DNA from: DASRPD01 sp035646535
GTDB lineage: Bacteria; Actinomycetota; Acidimicrobiia; IMCC26256; JANYLB01
Direction of reading: 5' to 3'
Assembly (NCBI GenBank): GCA_035646535.1
Contig: DASRPD010000058.1
Location: 1 to 11,233, forward strand
Length of the DNA stretch: 11,233 nt
This document shows, piece by piece, positions 1 to 7,996 of the stretch. The first letter of the stretch is position 1. The number at the start of each line of letters is the position of its first letter. A program made the translations under genes and the position numbers. Under the pieces are notes generated by a model. That model was not told the DNA's origin and did no database searches. It worked only from the letters and a program-made list of their open reading frames with translations.

Positions 1-15
1 ATCCCGACCCCCATC

Positions 16-68
16 CCGAGGTTTGGTCACTGGGCGCTCATCGTGCGCGTCGAGTGACCAAACTCGGC
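16..68 (-). terminator. Hairpin terminator downstream of gltB
   Basis: A perfect 11-base inverted repeat, GTTTGGTCACT at 21-31 and AGTGACCAAAC at 53-63, encloses 21 bases. The stem extends outward as CCGAG/CTCGG with one bulged G. Inside the loop a second short stem pairs GCGC at 34-37 with GCGC at 45-48. It lies 20 bases beyond the gltB stop codon, in the right place to end that leftward transcript. There is no T tract on either strand, which is common for actinobacterial terminators but also leaves room for an operator or a bidirectional terminator serving an unseen gene to the left. Confidence 0.6.
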
Positions 69-82
69 GAGTGGGAGTGGGA

Positions 83-3000
83 TCAGCCCTGGGCGACCCG
101 GGCCGCGCCGCCGCGACCGATGCGCGCGGCCTCGCCGAGCGGGGCGACGCGCCAGAAGGCCCGGACGGTGGCGTCCCAGTCCGCGAGCATCACCGCGGCT
201 CGGTTCGAACCGGTGAGCTCGCGATGACACTCGACCAGGAAGCGCAGGTCCGCGCGCTGGTTGTCGTCGGGGATCGCCGCGTCGACGAGCTGACGGTTGA
301 GCCGCATCCCGAGGTGACCATCGGGGTCGTAGACGAAAGCCTGTCCGCCGGTCATCCCCGCGCCGAGGTTGTACCCGACCGGACCGAGGATGACGACCGT
401 GCCGGCGGTCATGTACTCACACGCGTGGTCTCCGGTGCCTTCCACGACGGCGATAGCTCCGCTGTTGCGCACGCAGAAGCGCTCACCGACCTGGCCGGCC
501 ACGTACACCTGCCCGCCGGTTGCACCGTACAAGACGGTGTTGCCCGCCAGGACCGGGTCGCCGGCATCGTCGGCGGGCGGGCGCACCACGATGCGACCTC
601 CGCCCATCCCCTTGCCCAGGTAGTCGTTCGCCTCACCGATGAGGTCCAGGGTGACCCGCTCGCCGCAGAACGCACCGAAGCTCTGGCCGGCAGAGCCGGT
701 GTAGTGCGCGACCACCGAGCCCGGGGGAAACGCCTCGCCCCATTCCAGCCCGATCGCTCCACCCAACGAGGAACCGATCGTCCGGTCCGAGTTCGTGATC
801 TCGTCGTCGAGCTCCACGTGGTCGCCGTTCCACAGCGCCGCAAACCCCTCGAGCAACAGGCGCTCATCGAGCTCCGACCGCGGGCGCTGGATCGGCACAC
901 CGGCAACGAACCGCCGGGGAGCGGTCGGATCATCCGGTGGCCGCAGCAGCGGGGAGAGATCGAGGGTGTCGGCGCGCTCGTTCCCGCTCTGGCGCTGGCG
1001 GAGCAGCTCGGACCGACCGATGGCCTCGTCGACCGACCGCAGGCCGAGTGACGCGAGGAGCTGTCGCACCTCTTCGGCAACAAACAGCATGTACGTCGCG
1101 ACGCCCTCGGCGGTCCCCGAGAACTTCGCGCGGAGGTTCGGCCGCTGGGTCGTGATGCCGGTCGGGCACGTGTCGCGGTGACACGCCCGGACCATGATGC
1201 ACCCCTCGGCGAGCATCGCCGCGGTCCCGAACGAGAACTCATCCGCGCCCAACAGCGCGGCAACCATGACGTGTCGACCGGTCTTGAAGCCGCCGTCCAC
1301 CCGGAGCTTCACCCGATCACGAAGCCCGTCGCCGATGAGCGTGGCCTGCGCCTCGGCGAGGCCGAGCTCCCACGGCATCCCTGCATGCTTGATCGACGAC
1401 AGTGGTGACGCGCCCGTGCCACCGTTCGCTCCGGAGATCTGCACGATGTCCGCGAGCGCCTTCACCACCCCCGCGGCGATGGTACCGACGCCCGCCTCGG
1501 CGACCAGCTTGACCGAGACGTCGGCTCTCGGGTTGACCTGCTTCAGGTCGTAGATGAGCTGAGCCAGATCCTCGATCGAGTAGATGTCGTGGTGCGGTGG
1601 TGGTGAGATGAGTCCCACCCCGGGCTGGGTGTGGCGCAGTCGCGCGATCTCCGAGCTCACCTTGTGCCCGGGAAGCTGGCCGCCTTCGCCGGGCTTCGAA
1701 CCCTGGGCGATCTTGATGTTGAGCTCGTCGGCGTACATGCAGTACTCAGGCGTCACGCCGAAGCGTCCCGACGCGATCTGTTTGATGCGCGAGTTCTTGT
1801 CCTCGGCCGTGCCGCGGGTGGCGAAGCGGTACGGATCCTCACCGCCCTCGCCGCAATTGCTCTTGCCACCGACGAGGTTCATGGCCAGCGCGAGCGTTTC
1901 GTGGGCTTCGCGGGACAGAGAGCCGTGGCTCATCGCGCCGGTCGAGAACCGCTTCGTGATGGCGGTCGCCGGCTCGACCTCGTCAATCGGGACAGGCTCG
2001 GCCGCGGGCACGAGCTCCAGTAGATCCTGGAGCTCGACCACCGGTCGGGACTCCACGATCCGAGCGAACTCGGCGAACAGGTCGGCCCGACCCTCGCGGA
2101 TCGCGCGCTGCAGCATGTGCGCGGCACGGAGCTGATCCGGCGCCGGAGTGTCACCCGCGCCGCTTTCACTCGCGGCGCGGGCACCGGCGTCGGCGTCGGT
2201 CTCGGCGTCACGCTCATTCAGGAACATGACCCTGCCGCGGTCTTCGACCGGTGCTTGGGGAACGGCATCGAGCGTCGCGACGGAGCTCTCCGGCTCACCG
2301 GTGCCGCTGAGCGCGTGCAGGCTCTCGAAGACGTCGGGATTGTTGGCGTGGTATTCGCCGCCCCGCTTGCGGAACCGCATGAGACCGGGCTCGGCGAGCG
2401 AGACCTCCTCGACGCCGAAGCCGGCGGCGTGCCGGCCGATCGCGTCGGCACCCAGGACGTCGAACCCGATGCCGCCCACGGTAGAGGTCGTGCCCACGAG
2501 GCAGAGGTCGATGACCTCGGCGCCCAGGCCGATGGCCTCGAAGATCTGGGCGGCGCGGTAGCCGTCGACGGTCGAGATTCCCATCTTGGAGAAGATCTTG
2601 AGCACGCCGTCCTCGATGGCCGCTTGGTACGCGGCTTGCGCGTCGGACGCGTGGAGCTCGCCGAGCTGGTCATCGTCGGCGAGCGCCGCGACCGTCTGGA
2701 GCGCCAGGCGCGGGCACAGTGCATCCGCGCCGTAGCCCAGCAACGCCGCGACGCCGTGGGTGTCGCGCGCGTCACCGGAGTCGACGACAATGGACGCGTG
2801 CTGCCGCCGGTGCATGCGGACCAGGCGGTGATGCACAACGCCTGTCGCGAGCAACGATGCAACCGCGGCGCGTTCCGGACCCACGTCACGGTCGGAGACC
2901 ACGATGACGCCGGCGCCGGCCTCGACCGCTTCGGACGCCTGGTCGGCGAGCCGCTCGAGCGCGACACGCAGTCCCGCGGGGCCGTCCGCTATCGGGAACG

Positions 3001-4735
3001 TCGCGTCGAGGCGTACCCCGGCGAACGGCGAGCGGTCAGGATCGAGGAGCATCTCCACCGCTGACGGGTAGACGAAGAAGGTGGAGAGCTCGAGGAGCCG
3101 GGCCGCGGCCGGGCCCTCACTGAGGAGAGGCCGGCGCGGACCGAGGCATGTGCGCAACGACATCACCAGCCGTTCCCGCAGATGGTCGATAGGCGGGTTG
3201 CTCACCTGCGCGAATCGTTGCTTGAGGAAGTGAAAGAGCGGACGCGGGTACGCCGACGCCGCCGCGAAGGGGATGTCGTCACCCATCGAGAACGTCGGTT
3301 CCTTGGCGTCGGCGGCCATGGGTTTGAGCACCATGGCCAGCTCTTCCTTGGTCAGACCGTGGGTGGCCTGCTCGGCCAGGAGCACGTCCCGAGCCGGCGT
3401 CTGCTCCAGCCGTCTGCCCGAGGCGAACGGCCGGAGGCCGTCGGCGACCCACACCCCGTACGGGGCGCGACCGGCCAGCCATCGCTTCACCGTCGGGTCG
3501 TTCTGGAGACCACCCGCGTCGGGGTCCACGCACAGCATCTCGCCCGGGCCGAGCCGACCCCGGCGAACCGACCCGTGACCGGCGAGGGGCACGGCCCCGG
3601 CTTCCGACGAGCAGACGACGAGCCCGTCCTCGCACGCCTGCCAACGCATGGGGCGCAGGCCGTTACGGTCGAGCGAGGCACCGACGCGCCGACCATCGGT
3701 GAACACGAGGCCCGCAGGGCCATCCCATGGATCCGAAAGGCACGCGTGGTAGCGGAAGAAGTCACGCACGCCGGGAGCGAGGTCGCGCAGGCCCTCCCAC
3801 GCCTCGGGCACGCTCATCGCAACGGCGTGGCGAATGTCACGCCCTCCCCGCAGGAGTAGCTCGATCGCGCAGTCGAGCTTGCCGGAGTCGGAGTCGCGCG
3901 GGTCGAACAGGGGCCGGAACAGTGCCTCGTCACCGAGGCCGGCGTGCTCGGTACCGAGCACGCCGCGGGCGACCATCCGGTTCACGTTGCCTTCAACCGT
4001 GTTGATCTCGCCGTTGTGGCAGAGCAGACGGAACGGCTGGGCGCGTTCCCATGCCGGCATCGTGTTCGTCGAGAACCGGCTGTGGAAGATGCCGAACGGG
4101 GCGATGAAGTCCGTGGCGGCAAGATCGGGATAGAAACCCGCGAGGCGATCGCTGATGACCAGCGCCTTGTAGGTCATGGTCTCGAAGCCCCAGCTGGCGA
4201 AGTACGCGTCGAGACCGGTCTCTCCGAGACGTAGCTCGGCTGCGCGACGTGCCCGGTAGGCCAGTCGATCGGCCGCGGAGTCGTCTGCACCTTCGGGACG
4301 TTGCATGATCGCGTGGCGCATGATCGGCAGGTCTGCCGTGGCCTGCTCGCCGATGTGGGACGGGTCGATCGGCACGTCACGCCACGCGACGACCTCGATC
4401 CCCTCCGCGGTGCAGACCTCCTCCACGATCGCTTCCATGGCACGGCGCGCGGCGTCATCGGGGCGGACGAACGCGCTCACGACTCCGAGGCTCGCCTCGG
4501 CGATGTCACGACCGGCCGCCTCCGAGCCCACGCGCGCGACGAACGTCCGCGGAATCGGCACGAGAAGCCCGGCACCGTCTCCGGACAACCCGTCCGCCGC
4601 GATCGCGGCGCGATGTTTCACACAGGCCAGCCCAGTGAGGGCCAGATCCACGATCTCCCGGCTCGGACGACCGGAGGTGTGCGCGACGAAACCGATCCCA
4701 CACGAGTCGAGCTCGACGCGATCACGGTTGCTCAC
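83..4735 (-). CDS. gltB: Glutamate synthase large (alpha) subunit, GltB
   Basis: Cytoplasmic GOGAT subunit: it releases ammonia from glutamine and channels it to 2-oxoglutarate to make glutamate. The 1550-residue product has the full family order: type-2 glutamine amidotransferase (about 12-430, with HNGEIN at 240-245), central domain (about 470-750), FMN/2-oxoglutarate barrel (about 860-1230, with GSKPGEGGQLPGHK and SGANGGTG) and C-terminal GXGXG beta-helix (about 1300-1500). The 3Fe-4S cysteines follow the C-x5-C-x4-C pattern at 1179, 1185 and 1190. The GTG start at 4735 is chosen because AGGAG sits 7 bases upstream and it leaves an 11-residue propeptide before the nucleophile Cys12 (DSCGIGF). 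An in-frame ATG at 4870 would add 45 unconserved, arginine-rich residues. A poorly conserved acidic Ala/Asp/Glu-rich linker occupies about 840-870. The partner gltD is not in the window. Identification is very secure. Confidence 0.97.
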   Translation of the reverse strand: MSNRDRVELDSCGIGFVAHTSGRPSREIVDLALTGLACVKHRAAIAADGLSGDGAGLLVPIPRTFVARVGSEAAGRDIAEASLGVVSAFVRPDDAARRAMEAIVEEVCTAEGIEVVAWRDVPIDPSHIGEQATADLPIMRHAIMQRPEGADDSAADRLAYRARRAAELRLGETGLDAYFASWGFETMTYKALVISDRLAGFYPDLAATDFIAPFGIFHSRFSTNTMPAWERAQPFRLLCHNGEINTVEGNVNRMVARGVLGTEHAGLGDEALFRPLFDPRDSDSGKLDCAIELLLRGGRDIRHAVAMSVPEAWEGLRDLAPGVRDFFRYHACLSDPWDGPAGLVFTDGRRVGASLDRNGLRPMRWQACEDGLVVCSSEAGAVPLAGHGSVRRGRLGPGEMLCVDPDAGGLQNDPTVKRWLAGRAPYGVWVADGLRPFASGRRLEQTPARDVLLAEQATHGLTKEELAMVLKPMAADAKEPTFSMGDDIPFAAASAYPRPLFHFLKQRFAQVSNPPIDHLRERLVMSLRTCLGPRRPLLSEGPAAARLLELSTFFVYPSAVEMLLDPDRSPFAGVRLDATFPIADGPAGLRVALERLADQASEAVEAGAGVIVVSDRDVGPERAAVASLLATGVVHHRLVRMHRRQHASIVVDSGDARDTHGVAALLGYGADALCPRLALQTVAALADDDQLGELHASDAQAAYQAAIEDGVLKIFSKMGISTVDGYRAAQIFEAIGLGAEVIDLCLVGTTSTVGGIGFDVLGADAIGRHAAGFGVEEVSLAEPGLMRFRKRGGEYHANNPDVFESLHALSGTGEPESSVATLDAVPQAPVEDRGRVMFLNERDAETDADAGARAASESGAGDTPAPDQLRAAHMLQRAIREGRADLFAEFARIVESRPVVELQDLLELVPAAEPVPIDEVEPATAITKRFSTGAMSHGSLSREAHETLALAMNLVGGKSNCGEGGEDPYRFATRGTAEDKNSRIKQIASGRFGVTPEYCMYADELNIKIAQGSKPGEGGQLPGHKVSSEIARLRHTQPGVGLISPPPHHDIYSIEDLAQLIYDLKQVNPRADVSVKLVAEAGVGTIAAGVVKALADIVQISGANGGTGASPLSSIKHAGMPWELGLAEAQATLIGDGLRDRVKLRVDGGFKTGRHVMVAALLGADEFSFGTAAMLAEGCIMVRACHRDTCPTGITTQRPNLRAKFSGTAEGVATYMLFVAEEVRQLLASLGLRSVDEAIGRSELLRQRQSGNERADTLDLSPLLRPPDDPTAPRRFVAGVPIQRPRSELDERLLLEGFAALWNGDHVELDDEITNSDRTIGSSLGGAIGLEWGEAFPPGSVVAHYTGSAGQSFGAFCGERVTLDLIGEANDYLGKGMGGGRIVVRPPADDAGDPVLAGNTVLYGATGGQVYVAGQVGERFCVRNSGAIAVVEGTGDHACEYMTAGTVVILGPVGYNLGAGMTGGQAFVYDPDGHLGMRLNRQLVDAAIPDDNQRADLRFLVECHRELTGSNRAAVMLADWDATVRAFWRVAPLGEAARIGRGGAARVAQG

Positions 4736-4742
4736 CAAGTCT

Positions 4743-4747
4743 CTCCT
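4743..4747 (-). promoter_or_regulatory. Ribosome binding site deciding the gltB start
   Basis: AGGAG on the minus strand, 7 bases before GTG at 4735. This strong Shine-Dalgarno match, together with the conserved Asp-Ser-Cys-Gly that follows after 10 residues, selects 4735 over the upstream in-frame ATG codons near 4870. Confidence 0.75.
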
Positions 4748-4865
4748 CGGGGCCGAGTCACGGACCACCGTCGTGTCGTGCCTGCGGTCGTCCCAGCCAA
4801 GAGGCGTACGCGCGCAAGCCCGAGCCGGGAAATCGGTTGGGCGACGGCGCTGTCGCGGGTGGGCC

Positions 4866-4895
4866 ATCATACCCGGGTGACATCCCCAGCTTCAC
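4866..4895 (-). promoter_or_regulatory. Possible gltB promoter overlapping the purK start
   Basis: On the minus strand TATGAT (4871-4866) is a near-consensus -10 element. A weak -35 candidate, GTGAAG (4895-4890), lies 18 bases upstream. Transcription would begin near 4859 and give gltB a leader of about 124 bases. The element overlaps the region just before the purK GTG codon, so the two promoters could interfere. The -35 match is poor, so this is tentative. Confidence 0.35.
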
Positions 4896-6007
4896 GAAGT
4901 TCACCCACCGTGGCCGTGCTGGGCGGCGGCCAGCTCGGCCAGATGCTCGGCCTCGCCGGCGTGCCGCTGGGCGTAGCGTTCTCGTTCCTCGACCCCTCGG
5001 CCACAGCCTGCGCCGGCACCGTCGGTCCGATCACCGTCGGCGCGCTCGACGACCCCGTCGCGATGAGCCGATTGGCAGATGGGGCCGACGTCGTCACCTA
5101 TGAATGGGAAGGCTTCGCGGCGGAGGCGATCGACGCGCTCGTCACCGCCGGCCATCGGGTCCACCCCCCGAGCCGGGCCATCGGCATCGCCCAGGATCGA
5201 CTCGTCGAAAAGGGATGGTTCGAAGGTCTGGGCATCGACGTCGCCCCCTACGCGCCGGTGTCAGCGCCGGCCGATCTCGACGGGGCGATCGGCCGGATCG
5301 GACTCCCCGCGGTCCTGAAGACCTGCGCCGGGGGTTACGACGGCAAGGGCCAGGTGATGCTGCGCAAGGGGGATGACGCGGCGGCCGCGCTCGCGACGCT
5401 GCCTCCCGGCGCGGCCCTGATCCTCGAGCGCTACGTGCTGTTCGACCGGGAGCTGTCGGTGCTCGCGGTGCGTGGCCGACACGGTGACACGCGCTGCTGG
5501 CCTCTCACCGAGAACCACCACGCGGGCGGCATCCTCCGCCGGTCGATGGCGCCCGCGCCGAACGCCGCGCCCGTGCAGACGCTCGCCGAGGACTACGCGA
5601 CACGACTGCTCGACGATCTCGACTACGTGGGTGTGCTCGCGCTCGAGCTGTTCCAGGTGGGCGAGCGGCTGCTCGCGAACGAGATGGCGCCGAGGGTGCA
5701 CAACTCGGGCCACTGGACGATCGAAGGCGCGGTGACGAGCCAGTTCGAGAACCATGTGCGCGCCGTGCTCGGCTGGCCACTCGGCGACACCACCGCGACG
5801 GGCGTCGCCGCGATGGTGAACTGCATCGGCGTGCTCCCCGACCCGACGGCCGTGCTCTCGATCGATGGTGCGCACCTGCACGCCTACGGCAAGACACCTC
5901 GGCGCGGCCGCAAGATCGGTCACGTGACCGTCGTGGCAGCCGACGCTGCGGAGCTGGCCGGCCGCCTCGAGACGCTCGACGCGCGACTACTACCCGACGA
6001 CGGGTAG
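4877..6007 (+). CDS. purK: N5-carboxyaminoimidazole ribonucleotide synthase, PurK
   Basis: ATP-grasp enzyme of de novo purine synthesis: it carboxylates the amino group of AIR with ATP and bicarbonate to form N5-CAIR, the substrate of PurE. The 376-residue product shows the N-terminal GGGQLGQML motif (16-24), TYEWEGF in place of the usual TYEFE (74-80), the ATP-grasp lysine in LKT (147-149) and GGYDGKGQ (152-159), and the signature from NEMAPR through HNSGHWT (about 268-281) followed by TSQFENH. Length is normal. GTG 4877 is the most upstream plausible start; there is no Shine-Dalgarno sequence, and CATCAT ends 6 bases before it, so a leaderless message is possible. GTG 4910 is an alternative start only four residues before the GGGQLG motif. 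It is divergent from gltB and convergent with the next gene; purE is not adjacent within the window. Confidence 0.95.
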   Translation: MTSPASRSSPTVAVLGGGQLGQMLGLAGVPLGVAFSFLDPSATACAGTVGPITVGALDDPVAMSRLADGADVVTYEWEGFAAEAIDALVTAGHRVHPPSRAIGIAQDRLVEKGWFEGLGIDVAPYAPVSAPADLDGAIGRIGLPAVLKTCAGGYDGKGQVMLRKGDDAAAALATLPPGAALILERYVLFDRELSVLAVRGRHGDTRCWPLTENHHAGGILRRSMAPAPNAAPVQTLAEDYATRLLDDLDYVGVLALELFQVGERLLANEMAPRVHNSGHWTIEGAVTSQFENHVRAVLGWPLGDTTATGVAAMVNCIGVLPDPTAVLSIDGAHLHAYGKTPRRGRKIGHVTVVAADAAELAGRLETLDARLLPDDG

Positions 6008-6056
6008 CCCGTCCACGGGTCTGCCCGCTCACGGGTCTGCCCCGCGACGCGGTCCG
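5991..6056. terminator. Tandem hairpin array, probable bidirectional terminator
   Basis: The gap between convergent purK and the membrane protein gene is almost entirely inverted repeats. TACCCG/CGGGTA (5991-5996 with 6001-6006) encloses the end of purK. It is followed by two copies of a 16-base unit, CCCGTCCACGGGTCTG (6008-6023) and CCCGCTCACGGGTCTG (6024-6039), each a short hairpin, and a degenerate third hairpin, CCGCGACGCGG (6042-6052). The ACGGG at 6000-6004 can also pair with CCCGT at 6008-6012, so several alternative foldings exist. No T tract is present. Position between two gene ends supports termination in both directions. Confidence 0.6.
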
Positions 6057-6057
6057 C

Positions 6058-6817
6058 CTACGTGTCGATCGGGTGGGCGGCGATCATGCGGTATGCGAGG
6101 TGTACCGCGATCAGACCGACGAACGATCCGATCACGGCGCCGACGAATCCACCGGCGAGGAACTGCACCACGACGTGGCGGGAGTGCACACGGTCCTCGA
6201 CGAGGACCGAGACGACGTCCTCGACCAGCGTCGGCACGGTGATGAGGACGAGGACGAGCCAGAGATGTGGGCGCACGAGCTGCACGGACCGGCGAAAGGC
6301 TCCGAACACCGACTGGTCCTCGATGGTGATCAGCGGACCGATGAGGCAGAAGATCGTGAACACGATCATTCCGGGAACGAAGAAGAAGAGCGCCGCTACT
6401 CCGACGAACACGAGGAGGAGAGCCTCCGCACGGATGAGCCGCCAGTAGGGCAGCGAAAACAACACCGTCGGGATCGACTGGGTGATCGTGGCCGTGGAGC
6501 TCCTCGCCGACGAGCCGGTCCAGCAGTCCCGGGTAGAACACCGTGCCGAACGTGTCGATCGCCAGCACCACCAGGGCCGTGCCGACCAGGACGGCCCTGG
6601 TGGTGCCGTCCCCGTCGAGATCGAACACGGTCTCGAGGATCTCGAGCAGGCCGAACACGACGAGCGCGCTGAGCGTGACCCGCCAGAAGTGGCGCCGATA
6701 GGTCCCCAGGACGCCCTGAAAGACGTCGCGGACGCGAATCCGGACGTGAGCGTGGAGTGCTATCGCACCGCTCCCGCGTCGCGCAGGGCCGTGATCTCGT
6801 CGGCCGCGAATCCCCAC
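6058..6817 (-). pseudogene. Multi-pass membrane protein, disrupted by a one-base frameshift
   Basis: The N-terminal half reads in one frame from about 6817 to 6482 (DVFQGVLGTYRRHFW, then two hydrophobic helices, then FYPGLLDRLVGEELHGHDH). The C-terminal half reads in the next frame from 6480 to the TAG at 6058-6060 (SIPTVLFSLPYWRLI, then about four hydrophobic segments, including FFFVPGMIVFTIFCLIGPL and the polar IEDQSVFGAFRRS with LVRPHLW). Joined, they make one coherent protein of about 225-250 residues resembling bacterial membrane proteins of the DUF975/YciC or GPDPase membrane-domain type, function unknown. The break falls at the GGG at 6480-6482 (CCC on the coding strand); removing one base restores the frame. 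No ATG, GTG or TTG lies near the expected N-terminus; the only in-frame option is GTG 6817, which overlaps the racemase gene by 58 bases. Sequencing error, true decay or frameshifting cannot be separated from sequence alone. Confidence 0.7.
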
Positions 6818-7902
6818 TCGCCCAACACCTGATCGGTGTGCTCACCCGGCCACGCCGGCGGTCGCTGGATCGCACCCGGCGTCCGGCTGAACCGCGGCGC
6901 GGGTGCGGGCTGGTCGAGCCCGTACTCGTTCACGATCGTCCCGCGCGCCCGGATGTGCGGATGGTGAATGGCGTCGTCCATCGTGAGCACCGGAGCGAAG
7001 CAGACATCGGTGTGCTCGAGGATCTCGCACCACTCGTCGCGCGTCTTGGTCTTGAACAATGCCGTGAACCGTTCGCACATCTCGGGCCAGGTCGTGGTGT
7101 CCATCTGGCGGGCAAGGTCGACGTCGTCGGCAAGTCCGAGCCGGTTGATGAGCTCGGCATAGAACTGCGGCTCGAGTGACCCGAGCGAGATGAACGTGCC
7201 GTCGGCAGTCTCGTAGGTGTCGTAGAACGGTGCGCCGGAGTCGAGCACGTTCGTGCCGAGCTCACCCCAGACCCCCAGCGCCCGCAGACCCCACGTCATG
7301 GCCATCAGCGCGGCCGACCCGTCCACCATGGCCGCGTCGATCACCTGGCCCTCGCCCGAACGAGTCGACTCGAGGAGACCGCACGCCACACCGAACGCCA
7401 TGAGCATCCCGCCACCGCCGAAATCGGCGACGAGGTTGATCGGTGGCGTGGGTTTCTGGCCGGCGCGACCGATGTGACCGAGCGCACCGGCCAAGGCGAT
7501 GTAGTTGATGTCGTGGCCCGCGGCCTGCGCCATCGGCCCCTCCTGGCCCCATCCGGTCATCCGCCCGTAGACGAGCTTGGGGTTGCGCGCGAGGCACGCG
7601 TCGGGCCCGATGTTGAGCCGCTCGGCGACGCCGGGGCGGAATCCCTCGATGAGCGCGTCGGCCTGATCGACGAGACGCATCACCGTCTCGACACCCTCGG
7701 GCCGTTTGAGGTCGACGCCGATCGACCGGCGGCCCCGGTTCAGGATCTCGAGGTTGTCCTTGGAGAAGTCACCGGTGACGGCCTGCGCCCGATCGACCCG
7801 CACGACCTCGGCGCCCATGTCGGCCAGCATCATCGCGGCGAACGGGCCCGGCCCGATTCCGGCGATCTCGATGACCTTCACGCCCTGCAACGGTCCGGAC
7901 AC
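6760..7902 (-). CDS. CaiB/BaiF-family CoA enzyme, probable alpha-methylacyl-CoA racemase
   Basis: The 380-residue product is a full-length class III CoA-transferase fold protein. It resembles alpha-methylacyl-CoA racemase (mycobacterial MCR type), which interconverts 2R- and 2S-methylacyl-CoA so that branched-chain, sterol side-chain or isoprenoid acids can enter beta-oxidation. The residues equivalent to the MCR catalytic set are present and well spaced: His130 in GHDINY, Asp160 in LVADFGGG and Glu244 in SLEPQFY (MCR His126, Asp156, Glu241). DAAMVDGSAAL and GAPFYDTYETADG are also family hallmarks. The GTG start at 7902 has AGGAG 7 bases upstream. The gene has its own promoter near 8000, and its last 58 bases overlap the only available start of the broken membrane protein gene. 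A CoA-transferase role on another acyl-CoA is the main alternative. Confidence 0.88.
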   Translation of the reverse strand: MSGPLQGVKVIEIAGIGPGPFAAMMLADMGAEVVRVDRAQAVTGDFSKDNLEILNRGRRSIGVDLKRPEGVETVMRLVDQADALIEGFRPGVAERLNIGPDACLARNPKLVYGRMTGWGQEGPMAQAAGHDINYIALAGALGHIGRAGQKPTPPINLVADFGGGGMLMAFGVACGLLESTRSGEGQVIDAAMVDGSAALMAMTWGLRALGVWGELGTNVLDSGAPFYDTYETADGTFISLGSLEPQFYAELINRLGLADDVDLARQMDTTTWPEMCERFTALFKTKTRDEWCEILEHTDVCFAPVLTMDDAIHHPHIRARGTIVNEYGLDQPAPAPRFSRTPGAIQRPPAWPGEHTDQVLGEWGFAADEITALRDAGAVR

Positions 7903-7909
7903 GGTGGTT

Positions 7910-7914
7910 CTCCT
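7910..7914 (-). promoter_or_regulatory. Ribosome binding site of the racemase gene
   Basis: AGGAG on the minus strand with a 7-base spacer to GTG 7902. It fixes the start, which yields the normal family N-terminus (LQGVKVIEIAGIGPGPF). Confidence 0.75.
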
Positions 7915-7923
7915 GGTTTCGAC

Positions 7924-7957
7924 GGTCGGTCTGGTCGGTCTGGTCGGCTGGTCGGGC
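7924..7957. repeat. Short tandem repeat in the racemase leader
   Basis: Two perfect copies of GGTCGGTCT (7924-7932 and 7933-7941) are followed by two eroded copies, GGTCGGCT (7942-7949) and GGTCGGGC (7950-7957). On the transcribed minus strand this reads as repeated ACCAGACCG units within the predicted 5' leader, directly upstream of the ribosome binding site. It may be a slippage-prone tract, a protein binding array or neutral. Confidence 0.7.
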
Positions 7958-7996
7958 GCACGGCGATAGGGCCCGCCGCGGCGCGGTGGCTGAACG

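Noticed and set aside
23..3859. Several long plus-strand open frames opposite gltB
   Set aside because: All mirror the codon pattern of gltB and show no domains, start signals or membrane or signal segments of their own.
4736..4870. In-frame upstream extension of gltB starting at ATG 4870
   Set aside because: It adds 45 arginine-rich unconserved residues, lies upstream of a strong AGGAG-GTG start, and would place the nucleophile cysteine after a 56-residue propeptide instead of 11.
4301..4876. Long open frame continuing upstream of purK
   Set aside because: It is antisense to gltB and has no homology-like sequence; the PurK fold begins at the GGGQLG motif just after 4877.
7924..7957. Possible CRISPR-like repeat
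   Set aside because: The units are directly abutting 8-9-base repeats without spacers, and no cas genes are present.
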